A stretch of DNA of 22,514 nt, from the NCBI GenBank assembly GCA_009929975.1, contig RZZF01000005.1:1-22514 (forward strand), given 5' to 3'. The notes below the pieces were generated by a model that was not told the origin of the DNA, did no database searches, and was given only the letters and a program-made list of their open reading frames with translations. The DNA comes from Clostridia bacterium (GTDB lineage Bacteria > Bacillota > Clostridia > Saccharofermentanales > UBA5734). Below are positions 7,595-14,256 of this stretch, in pieces; position 1 is the first letter of the stretch; every line of letters begins with the position of its first letter. The position numbers were made by a program, and so were the translations under genes.

Positions 7595-8374
7595 ATGGAA
7601 GATAAATCAAGCCGCAGCCGCTGGCTGATCGGCCGGCAGGCCGTTGAGCGCCTCGCAGATGCCACGGTTGCCGTGTTCGGCCTGGGCGGCGTGGGCTCGA
7701 TCGCGGCCGAAGCCTTGTGCCGCAGCGGCGTCGGCCGCCTGATCCTGGTTGATCACGACCGGATCGCGCTGAGCAATTTTAACCGCCAGCTGTTCGCGAC
7801 CGACGACCAGCTCGGTGAATTGAAAACCGACGCGGCCAGGCGGCGTCTGCTGTCCATCCGCCCGGACTGCCGCGTTGAAACGCATCCGGTCTTCTGGCCG
7901 GCTGATCCGGATAATCAGATGGCCGCATCCATTCTCACACCGCCGGTCGATTACATCATCGACGCGATTGATACCGTATCCGCCAAGATCAGCCTGATCG
8001 TTCATGCGCGCAGCCATGGAATACCGCTGATCAGTTCGATGGGGACCGGCTATAAGCTTGATCCGACCCGGCTTGAGCGGACCGATCTGTTTGCCACCAC
8101 CACATGCCCGCTGGCCCGGGTCATGCGTCGGGAACTGCGCCGCCGCGGCATTGACCGCCTCGACGTTGTCTATTCAACCGAAGAACCGGTTCAGCATCCG
8201 GACAGACCGGAGCCTGACGGCAGCCGCCAATCACCGGCCAGCATGATCTTTGTACCGGCGTCTGCCGGCCTCCTGCTCGCCTCGGCGGTTGTCAGGGAGC
8301 TTTCCCGGACGGCGGAGGCCGGGCCACCCGGATCGCCGTCGCGATCATCAGGCGAATGCGGTTCAGCTGATTGA
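7595..8374 (+). CDS. tcdA: tRNA threonylcarbamoyladenosine dehydratase (TcdA/CsdL, E1-like)
   Basis: A 259-residue ThiF/E1-like enzyme. It adenylates and dehydrates t6A37 of ANN-decoding tRNAs to cyclic t6A. Nucleotide-binding FGLGGVGS at about 28-35, acidic ribose-binding VDHD near 52-55, SNFNRQLFA at 60-68 and DAIDTVSAK at 123-131 are the expected sequence. The SSMGTGYKLDPT stretch and TTTCPLARVMRRELRRRGI (168-186) match the Firmicute form. ATG 7595 follows GGGAGGATCCGCC. The last 25 or so residues are rich in Pro, Gly, Ser and Arg, look unconserved, and are encoded opposite the end of the activase gene (83-nt convergent overlap). The gene is the only plus-strand CDS between 1.9 kb and the right edge. 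Older annotations may call it a ThiF or HesA/MoeB family protein. Confidence 0.93.
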   Translation: MEDKSSRSRWLIGRQAVERLADATVAVFGLGGVGSIAAEALCRSGVGRLILVDHDRIALSNFNRQLFATDDQLGELKTDAARRRLLSIRPDCRVETHPVFWPADPDNQMAASILTPPVDYIIDAIDTVSAKISLIVHARSHGIPLISSMGTGYKLDPTRLERTDLFATTTCPLARVMRRELRRRGIDRLDVVYSTEEPVQHPDRPEPDGSRQSPASMIFVPASAGLLLASAVVRELSRTAEAGPPGSPSRSSGECGSAD

Positions 8375-11300
8375 CTTCACTGGCTCCCGGATCATAATCG
8401 ATCGGAACGATATTGGCCTGCGGATGCAGTTTGCGCAGCGCTTTGATCATCCCCTTGCCGGTGACATGGTTCGGCAGACAGGCAAACGGCTGCGCACAGA
8501 TGATATTGGGCACATCGTCAGAGATCAGCTCGAGCATTTCCGCGGTCAGAAACCATCCTTCACCATTGTCATTGCCGATCGAGAGAATCGGCTCAACCCG
8601 TTTGGCCAGCTGACGGATCGGCTGCGGGACAGTGAATCGCTTGCTGCGGCGCAGCGCGTCGACCGCCGGACGGCGATACTGTTCCATCAGGCGGATCGCG
8701 ATCTGCGCCATCAGGGCGCTTTTCCGCCCGGTACCGATCTGGCGGTGTTTCCATGAGGTGTTGTAGAAACAATAAAAGAAAAAGTCGAGCAGGCCGGGCA
8801 TGACGGCTTCGCAGCCTTCCGACTCGATAACATCAATCGCGTGATTATTGGCGTCCGGATGGAATTTGACCAGAATTTCCCCGACCAGGCCGATTCGCGG
8901 CCGGCGCTGTTCAGTCCGCAGCGGCATCTGGTCAAACGCTGCGACAATTGAACGGATCAGCGCCTGATAGCGAAGCGGTCGTTCCTGAGCCGGACGATCG
9001 CCATCGGGCTGAAAGAATTCGCGGCAGATTTTCTGCCAGTGGTCATACAGAGCCATCGCGCCGCCCGGTTCCAGTTCATAAGGACGGACACGCAGCAGTG
9101 TCGTCTGCAGTACATCGCCGATCACCAGTGCCTGGACCACCTGATGAAGCAAATACGGCGTGAAGCTGAACCCGGGATTATGCTCGATTCCCGAGACACT
9201 GATCGCAACGACGGAAACATGGCCGAATCCGGCTTCCTGCAAAGCTTTGCGCAGAAACGCGACATAATTGGTCGCCCGGCAGCCGCCGCCGGTCTGTGTG
9301 ATGAAGACCGAGCAGTTGTTCACATCATAGCGGCCGCTCTGCAGGGCCGCGATCAGCTGGCCGACGACGATGATCGAGGGATAACAGGCATCATTGTTGA
9401 CATATTTGAGTCCGGTCTCGATATCATGGGCATCGGTCTTTTTCAGGATGATCGTCCGGTAGCCGTGTCGCCGCAGGACCGCTTCAATCAGATTGAAATG
9501 GATCGGCGACATCTGCGGTGCCAGAATCGTGTGATCAGCCTTCATGCTTTTGCTGAACGGTACCCGCTTCAGCGTATAGGAACCGGCCGGTGGCCGCTGC
9601 TCCCGCGTCTGGCGGGCCCGCTCGTCCATCGCGGCCTTGAGTGAGCGGATACGGATGCGCGCCGCGCCGAGATTGCTGACCTCGTCAATTTTCAGGACGG
9701 TATAGATGCGATGAGACGCTTCAAGAATCTCCTTGACCTGATCGGTGGTCACCGCGTCCAGGCCGCAGCCAAATGAATTGAGCTGGACCAGTTCGAGCGC
9801 GGGGTTTTCCGCGACCACCGCCGCGGCTTCATACAGCCTGGAGTGATAGGCCCACTGATCGACAACCCGCAGCGGCCGTTTCAGCTGCTGCGGACTGGCG
9901 ATGCTGTCCTCTGTCAGGACCGCCAGTCCGAGCCCGGTGATCATTTCAGCCATGCCGTGATTGATTTCAGGGTCCAGGTGATACGGCCGGCCGGCCAGGA
10001 CAATTCCGCGCGCCTGGTGTTGTTTGAGCCAGGCCAGTGTTTCACGGCCCTTGCGGCGGATATCCTCACGGAACCGGACATCTTCCGCGAAACCGGCCTC
10101 AATCGCCTGGCGCGCTTCCCTTTCGGTCACACCGAAATCCGCGAGCGCTTCAGCCAGACGCTTCGGCATCAGCCGGCGATGTGCTTTCGCCAGCGAGAGA
10201 AACGGCTGGATCAGCCGGACCTGGTGGGTCTGCAGCGCCTCAACATTATGGCGGATCACTTCCGGATAGGAGAGGACGATCGGGCAGTTGTAATGCTGAT
10301 TGGCTTCAGGGCTGAGATTCTGCTCATATGAGATATCCGGATAAAAAATGGTTTTAATGCCTTTGCGGACCAGATCAATCACATGGCCATGCGCCAGTTT
10401 GGCCGGAAAACAGACACTTTCAGACGGAATGGAATCCATCCCGTCCGTGAAAGTCCGGTGATCGCTGCGTCTGGACAAAATCACACTGAAGCCGAGCTGG
10501 CTGAGAACGGTATGCCAGAACGGATAGTTTTCATAAAGGTTGAGAACGCGCGGGATGCCGATCGGCCCGCGCGGTGCCTGTGCTGCCGGCAGAGGCCGGT
10601 AATCAAACACCCTTTTCAGCTTATACGCGAAAAGATTGGGAACCGGCTGCTTCGGCTGCATCTGTCCCGCGCCGCGTTCACAACGGTTGCCTGAGATAAA
10701 CCGTCCGCCATCACTGAATGTCGAGACGGTCAACTGGCAGTGGTTCGTACAGTGCTGGCAGGTATCGCGTGTCGTCTGGACAGAAAAACCAGCGAGGGCG
10801 TCTGAACTGAGAATGGTGCTTGCTCCGCCTGCCCAGCGTTCCCGGGCCAACAACGCGGCACCGTAGGCACCCATCAGTCCGGCGATATCCGGACGGATCA
10901 CCTCACGTCCGGTCAGCGTCTCAAAGCTGCGCAGGACCGCGTCATTGAGAAAAGTACCACCTTGAACCACGATATGACGGCCCAGCTGCTGCGGATCGCG
11001 GATCTTGATGACTTTGTACAGCGCGTTCCGTACGACGGAATACGAAAGGCCGGCGGAGATATCACCGACCGCGGCGCCTTCTTTCTGTGCCTGTTTGACC
11101 CGCGAGTTCATGAAGACCGTGCAGCGGGTTCCCAGATCAACCGGCTGCCGGGCGTCAAGTGCCGCGGCCGCGAACTCAGCCGTTTCCAGGCCGAGTGATT
11201 CCGCGAAGGTCTGGATAAATGATCCGCAGCCGGAGGAGCAGGCCTCATTGATGATGATATTGTCGAGGACCCCGTCACGGACCTGCATGCATTTCATGTC

Positions 11301-12581
11301 CTGGCCGCCGATATCGATGATCAGATCAACATCCGGACAGAACCGGGCAGCGGCACGGTAGTGCGCGACGGTTTCAATCTCACCGTCGTCGAGGTGCAGG
11401 GCGGCCCGGATCAGCCGTTCACCATATCCGGTCACACAGGCCGATCCGATCCAGGCGGTGCGCGGCAGCCGTGCATACAGATCACCCAGAATACCGACCG
11501 CGCATTGGACCGGATTGCCGCGGTTTCCGGCATAGTAGCTGTAAACCAGGTCACCGTCCTCGTTGATCAGAACCCCTTTCGTCGTGGTGCTGCCGGCATC
11601 AATGCCGAGAAAACAGGGGCCGCCCTGTCCGGCCAGTTCAGCCCGGCTGATCTGATGGGCACGATGGCGCTGATGAAAAGCGGCACGCTCCCCTTCATCG
11701 GCAAAAAGTGTCGGAATATGCGAAATATCCTGGCGCAGTGAAACCACCTGGTCAAACCGGTCTGACACGTCACGCAGACTGACCGGTGTCTGATCAGCCA
11801 GCAGGGCCGCACCCAGTGCGACATAGAGCTGGGCATGTTCCGGTGTGGTGAATGATTCCGCCGCGTCCGCCAGTGTCGTCTCAAACGCCCTGCGCAGCTG
11901 CGGCAGGAAATGAAGCGGGCCACCGAGAAAAACGATATGCCCGCGGATCGGCCGGCCGCAGGCCAGTCCGGCGATGGTCTGATTGACCACCGACTGGAAA
12001 ATCGAGGCGGCCAGATCGGTCCTCTCTGCCCCTTCATTGATCAGCGGCTGCAGATCGCTTTTCGCGAAGACGCCGCAGCGCGACGCGATCGGATACAGGG
12101 TGCGGTGACAGGACGCCAGCTGGTCCAGTCCGGCCGCGTCGGTCTGCAGCAGAACCGCCATCTGATCAATAAACGCTCCGGTACCACCGGCACAGGTTCC
12201 GTTCATCCGTTGTTCGGGCACCGGATGCAGATACGTGATTTTGGCGTCTTCTCCACCCAATTCGATGATGACATCCGTCCGGGGATGGTAACGATGAATC
12301 GCTTCCGTTTCCGCGATGACTTCCTGCACGAACGGCAGTCCGAGCGCCTGGGCCACATTGACACCGCCCGACCCGGTCACACTGAGCCGGACCGACGCGC
12401 CCGGCAGAGCGGCGGCACATTCCTGGAACACCCGGCTCAGTTCACGCATGATATCTGAATGATGGCGGCGATAAAGAGAAAAAACCAGACGGTCCTGGCT
12501 GAGCACGGCTGCCTTGATCGTTGTCGAGCCGATGTCCAGCCCCATCTGATAGGGTTGTGTCTGTCTATTCTGTCTGTTCAT
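8292..12581 (-). CDS. Giant acyl-CoA dehydratase activase (two BcrAD/BadFG ASKHA domains + DUF2229 + HgdB-like region)
   Basis: A 1,429-residue protein. ASKHA ATPase domain 1 (about 11-265) starts MGLDIGSTTIKAAVL and has VTGSGG, ELGGEDAKI, Cys130 in NGTCAGGTGAF and Cys169 in SRCGVFAKSD. Domain 2 (about 323-580) starts LGIDAGSTTTKGVLI and has VTGYGE, DIGGQDMK, Cys448/Cys452 in NEACSSGCGSF and Cys487 in TRCTVFMNSR. In HgdC two such cysteines per subunit hold a [4Fe-4S] cluster between subunits. A linker follows with C608-x2-C611-x3-C615 and C634. The DUF2229-like part starts IGIPRVLNLYENYPFW (about 674), and the C-terminal half resembles HgdB-type dehydratase subunits (FGCGLDAVT, NNDACYPSI, TQTGGGCRATN, AQPFACLPNHVTGKG). 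Such proteins are widespread in Clostridia, mostly without known substrate. ATG 12581 has only a weak GGTGAT site. No partner dehydratase genes are nearby. Confidence 0.9.
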   Translation of the reverse strand: MNRQNRQTQPYQMGLDIGSTTIKAAVLSQDRLVFSLYRRHHSDIMRELSRVFQECAAALPGASVRLSVTGSGGVNVAQALGLPFVQEVIAETEAIHRYHPRTDVIIELGGEDAKITYLHPVPEQRMNGTCAGGTGAFIDQMAVLLQTDAAGLDQLASCHRTLYPIASRCGVFAKSDLQPLINEGAERTDLAASIFQSVVNQTIAGLACGRPIRGHIVFLGGPLHFLPQLRRAFETTLADAAESFTTPEHAQLYVALGAALLADQTPVSLRDVSDRFDQVVSLRQDISHIPTLFADEGERAAFHQRHRAHQISRAELAGQGGPCFLGIDAGSTTTKGVLINEDGDLVYSYYAGNRGNPVQCAVGILGDLYARLPRTAWIGSACVTGYGERLIRAALHLDDGEIETVAHYRAAARFCPDVDLIIDIGGQDMKCMQVRDGVLDNIIINEACSSGCGSFIQTFAESLGLETAEFAAAALDARQPVDLGTRCTVFMNSRVKQAQKEGAAVGDISAGLSYSVVRNALYKVIKIRDPQQLGRHIVVQGGTFLNDAVLRSFETLTGREVIRPDIAGLMGAYGAALLARERWAGGASTILSSDALAGFSVQTTRDTCQHCTNHCQLTVSTFSDGGRFISGNRCERGAGQMQPKQPVPNLFAYKLKRVFDYRPLPAAQAPRGPIGIPRVLNLYENYPFWHTVLSQLGFSVILSRRSDHRTFTDGMDSIPSESVCFPAKLAHGHVIDLVRKGIKTIFYPDISYEQNLSPEANQHYNCPIVLSYPEVIRHNVEALQTHQVRLIQPFLSLAKAHRRLMPKRLAEALADFGVTEREARQAIEAGFAEDVRFREDIRRKGRETLAWLKQHQARGIVLAGRPYHLDPEINHGMAEMITGLGLAVLTEDSIASPQQLKRPLRVVDQWAYHSRLYEAAAVVAENPALELVQLNSFGCGLDAVTTDQVKEILEASHRIYTVLKIDEVSNLGAARIRIRSLKAAMDERARQTREQRPPAGSYTLKRVPFSKSMKADHTILAPQMSPIHFNLIEAVLRRHGYRTIILKKTDAHDIETGLKYVNNDACYPSIIVVGQLIAALQSGRYDVNNCSVFITQTGGGCRATNYVAFLRKALQEAGFGHVSVVAISVSGIEHNPGFSFTPYLLHQVVQALVIGDVLQTTLLRVRPYELEPGGAMALYDHWQKICREFFQPDGDRPAQERPLRYQALIRSIVAAFDQMPLRTEQRRPRIGLVGEILVKFHPDANNHAIDVIESEGCEAVMPGLLDFFFYCFYNTSWKHRQIGTGRKSALMAQIAIRLMEQYRRPAVDALRRSKRFTVPQPIRQLAKRVEPILSIGNDNGEGWFLTAEMLELISDDVPNIICAQPFACLPNHVTGKGMIKALRKLHPQANIVPIDYDPGASEVNQLNRIRLMIATAIRVARPPPSGKAP

Positions 12582-12607
12582 ACATCACCATATGCTTTGA
12601 TAGTCAA

Positions 12608-12623
12608 ATTATATGTCATTATA
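12608..12623 (-). promoter_or_regulatory. Two tandem TATAAT elements before the activase gene
   Basis: The minus strand carries TATAAT twice, at 12623-12618 and 12613-12608, 10 nt apart. Neither has a convincing -35 box at 16-18 nt. One of them is the probable -10 of the activase promoter, starting transcription 15-35 nt before the ATG, immediately after the terminator of the upstream gene. Confidence 0.4.
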
Positions 12624-12628
12624 CAGGG

Positions 12629-12654
12629 AAAAAGACCCGCTGGCCAGTCAGGTC
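12629..12654 (-). terminator. Probable intrinsic terminator of the 2H phosphoesterase gene
   Basis: On the minus strand GACCTG and CGGGTC pair as a 6-bp stem (one G-U) around a 9-nt loop and are followed by TTTTT. It lies 38 nt after the stop at 12692 and just before the candidate -10 boxes of the activase gene. Confidence 0.5.
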
Positions 12655-12691
12655 GGTCATCGCTCCGGCAGGAGTCAGATCATCAGTCAGT

Positions 12692-13225
12692 TCAGGCGTT
12701 GATCGGACAGACCAGTGTCTCCTGGTAGGGGCAGCATTTGACGATGCTGATCCCGCTGATTTTCACTTCAATCGGCTCAAATACAGCCTGCAGAGTCTGA
12801 TAAGCAATCGAAAACTCATCAGCCTTCATCCCGAGCGCTAGCGTACAGTGCGGCACCCAGTTATTTTCCAGATACAGAGGGGAAAACGCGTCCGACAGTG
12901 GTTCCAGCGCGGTATTCACGGTCCGGTGGAATTCAAGCAGCGGCTCGTCAACGATCGGAGCCAGAAACAGGACGCCTTCATCATTCGGGAAAAAGCCGAC
13001 GCTGGCCAGTTTGACAGACAAATCCGGCAGATGCTCTGAAAGATCCTCAACACAGGCTTTGATCGCCTCATAATCTGAAGTATCGACTTCCGCGATCGTC
13101 AGATGCGGCCGCATACCGGTTTTCTGATAGGCCGGGCTGACACCACCGTCAACCAGACGGCTGATCCACCGGTTCAGTGTTGCTTCTGCGGCTGCATCAA
13201 AATAGACAAGGATCGCGTAATCCAT
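12692..13225 (-). CDS. 2H phosphoesterase superfamily protein (2'-5' RNA ligase-like)
   Basis: A 177-residue protein with the two HxT signatures of the 2H superfamily: HLTIAEV at 41-47 and HCTLAL at 126-131, which together form the active site. Members open or close 2',5'- and 2',3'-cyclic phosphate links in RNA or nucleotides; the substrate here is unknown. The sequence resembles the small YjcG/LigT-like proteins of Firmicutes. I chose ATG 13225 (MDYAILVYFD), which starts directly at the first beta strand and has AAGG 7 nt upstream; an ATG at 13261 would add 12 residues without family likeness. The gene appears monocistronic, between a terminator upstream (13322-13352) and its own downstream. 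Confidence 0.8.
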   Translation of the reverse strand: MDYAILVYFDAAAEATLNRWISRLVDGGVSPAYQKTGMRPHLTIAEVDTSDYEAIKACVEDLSEHLPDLSVKLASVGFFPNDEGVLFLAPIVDEPLLEFHRTVNTALEPLSDAFSPLYLENNWVPHCTLALGMKADEFSIAYQTLQAVFEPIEVKISGISIVKCCPYQETLVCPINA

Positions 13226-13321
13226 AATATGACCTTGTTCCCTCCGTAAACCATCCATCAACCAGGACGGTGTTCACACCGGCATGGCGCTGCCTTTCAT
13301 CTTAACAGAAAAATCAGCATG

Positions 13322-13352
13322 AAAAAAGCCCTTCACCGGTTGGCAAAAGGCT
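13322..13352 (-). terminator. Intrinsic terminator of the 85-residue gene
   Basis: On the minus strand AGCCTTTTGCC pairs with GGTGAAGGGCT as an 11-bp stem (several G-U pairs) around a 4-nt loop, followed by six T. It begins about 30 nt after the stop codon at 13382. Confidence 0.7.
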
Positions 13353-13381
13353 GTTTGTTGTTCAATAGCGGTTTAATTCAG

Positions 13382-13639
13382 TCAGGCTTGATCCTGCGGG
13401 CCGAACAGATTCATCCGGAACAGCATGGACTCATCGTCAGCATTCTCACAATAAATCTTGGCGTCGACCAGGCGGCCACCCTCAATCAAGTTGATAATAC
13501 CGGCCAACTGGCTCAGCTTACTCTTCAAGTTGAAATGATCGTTTTCACTGGTAATCAGCATGACATTGCCTTTGCAAAGATCAAGCGCCTTGATAAATTC
13601 CTTAACATCTACATTGTTCATACTAAACTGTTTGCTCAT
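13382..13639 (-). CDS. Conserved small protein of unknown function (85 aa)
   Basis: An 85-residue protein with an AAGGAGG ribosome site 7 nt before ATG 13639, its own promoter and its own terminator, so it is clearly a real gene. The sequence NVDVKEFIKALDLCKGNVML, then NLKSKLSQLAGI, then IEGGRLVDAKIYCENADDES and LFRMNLFG matches a small clostridial family as I recall it. Some database members carry the name 'polya polymerase', for which I see no basis: it has no nucleotidyltransferase motif, no signal peptide and no membrane segment. It is probably a compact alpha/beta cytoplasmic protein. The base composition of the gene and its surroundings (13.3-13.85 kb) is visibly more AT-rich than the rest of the window. 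Confidence 0.8.
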   Translation of the reverse strand: MSKQFSMNNVDVKEFIKALDLCKGNVMLITSENDHFNLKSKLSQLAGIINLIEGGRLVDAKIYCENADDESMLFRMNLFGPQDQA

Positions 13640-13658
13640 AGAGTTTCCTCCTTTTCAT

Positions 13659-13689
13659 ACCATCATTTTCAGGTATCTGGATTTCACCA
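13659..13689 (-). promoter_or_regulatory. Two small hairpins in the leader of the 85-residue gene
   Basis: On the minus strand GGATTTC-ATGGT-GAAATCC makes a perfect 7-bp hairpin in the 5' leader. It is followed by a weaker one, ATACC pairing with GGTAT, just before the AAGGAGG site. The leader is about 80 nt from the predicted start of transcription. No known riboswitch was recognised. Confidence 0.35.
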
Positions 13690-13726
13690 TGAAATCCTAT
13701 TTATCTTCTTTTACTACTATGACTCT

Positions 13727-13754
13727 ATTATAGCGGAATACCGTCAATATTCAA
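13727..13754 (-). promoter_or_regulatory. Promoter of the 85-residue gene
   Basis: On the minus strand TTGAAT (13754-13749), a 16-nt spacer and a perfect TATAAT (13732-13727). The surrounding 180 nt are strongly AT-rich. Three GTCAAT copies (plus-strand reading) overlap or precede the promoter. Confidence 0.6.
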
Positions 13755-13822
13755 GTCTTTTCGCTATGTCAATATGTCATATTTTACAATGTTTCATCTT
13801 GTTCGTTGTACATAATGTCAAT
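13743..13822 (-). repeat. Three spaced ATTGAC repeats upstream of the 85-residue gene
   Basis: ATTGAC on the minus strand (GTCAAT on the plus) occurs at 13743-13748, 13768-13773 and 13817-13822, at intervals of 25 and 49 nt. The first two extend to ATATTGAC, and an extra GTCATA lies at 13776. The first copy overlaps the -35/spacer of the promoter and the last overlaps the copZ stop. They may be binding sites for a regulator, or be chance in AT-rich DNA. Confidence 0.4.
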
Positions 13823-14043
13823 CATTCGCTGATTGATCCGGCGAATTCATATCCTTCTTCTTTGATCGCCGCCTCAATCCGGCTGATATCACACCGGTTT
13901 TCATCACAAACCAGTTCAACCAGCCCTTTTTCCAGACTGACCTGAACTTCCGTGATGCCATCCAGAGCGGCTAAGGCCTGTTCAACTGCCCGGACACAAT
14001 GCTGGCAGCTCATTCCCTTGACTCTGATTTTTATTCTGCGCAT
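13822..14043 (-). CDS. CopZ-like heavy-metal-associated (HMA) domain protein
   Basis: A 73-residue single HMA domain with the metal-binding loop GMSCQHC (Cys13 and Cys16) after the first beta strand, and the usual beta-alpha-beta-beta-alpha-beta order (VEQALAALDGITEVQVSLEKG, IEAAIKEEGYEF). Such proteins carry Cu(I), sometimes Zn(II), to P-type ATPases or regulators in the cytoplasm. GGGAGAG stands about 7 nt before ATG 14043. No CopA, CsoR or CopY gene is next to it, so the metal is inferred from the family only. The stretch to the next gene (13640-13821) holds the promoter and repeats of the 85-residue gene and no terminator that I can see. Confidence 0.88.
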   Translation of the reverse strand: MRRIKIRVKGMSCQHCVRAVEQALAALDGITEVQVSLEKGLVELVCDENRCDISRIEAAIKEEGYEFAGSISE

Positions 14044-14078
14044 CGTCGATCTCTCCCTTCTTATGGTCCTGCCGGTCC

Positions 14079-14107
14079 GTTATGGATTACCCCGGCAAGG
14101 TTGACAA
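14079..14107 (-). promoter_or_regulatory. Possible promoter of the CopZ-like gene
   Basis: On the minus strand TTGTCA (14107-14102) and CATAAC (14084-14079) are 17 nt apart. The -35 matches five of six and the -10 four of six consensus bases. The -35 box occupies nearly the same bases as the -35 of the divergent tRNA promoter, because TTGACAA read backwards is TTGTCAA. Confidence 0.45.
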
Positions 14108-14130
14108 ATGTTCAGCCCTGCTGATAAGAT
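14101..14130 (+). promoter_or_regulatory. Promoter of the tRNA-Thr gene
   Basis: A perfect TTGACA at 14101-14106, an 18-nt spacer and TAAGAT at 14125-14130, with the tRNA starting 14 nt after the -10 box. The -10 is only a four-of-six match. Confidence 0.6.
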
Positions 14131-14143
14131 GAGTTTCGGACTC

Positions 14144-14218
14144 GCCGCTGTGGCTCAGAGGTAGAGCAATTCACTCGTAATGAATAGGTCGTGAGTTCGA
14201 TTCTCACCAGCGGCTCCA
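14144..14218 (+). tRNA. tRNA-Thr (anticodon CGU)
   Basis: All four arms fold without mismatch: a 7-bp acceptor stem (GCCGCTG with CAGCGGC), D stem GCTC/GAGC, anticodon stem ATTCA/TGAAT around loop CTCGTAA with anticodon CGT, and T stem GTGAG/CTCAC around TTCGATT. The discriminator is T73 and CCA is encoded. Length is 75 nt. It reads ACG threonine codons. It stands alone, with its own promoter upstream and a terminator 4 nt downstream. As a t6A-carrying tRNA it is a likely substrate class for the TcdA enzyme in this window. Confidence 0.97.
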
Positions 14219-14221
14219 GTC

Positions 14222-14250
14222 AAGACCGGTTATCCGGTCTTTTCTTTTTT
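14222..14250 (+). terminator. Intrinsic terminator of the tRNA-Thr gene
   Basis: AAGACCGG and CCGGTCTT form a perfect 8-bp stem around a 4-nt TTAT loop, followed by TTCTTTTTT. It lies directly after the CCA end. On the other strand it follows the stop of the amidohydrolase gene by 7 nt, but lacks a good T-tract in that direction. Confidence 0.9.
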
Positions 14251-14256
14251 CTGCCA

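Noticed and set aside
13319..13945. 208-residue plus-strand open frame across the 85-residue and CopZ-like genes
   Set aside because: It is antisense to two genes with ribosome sites, crosses two regulatory gaps and has no family likeness.
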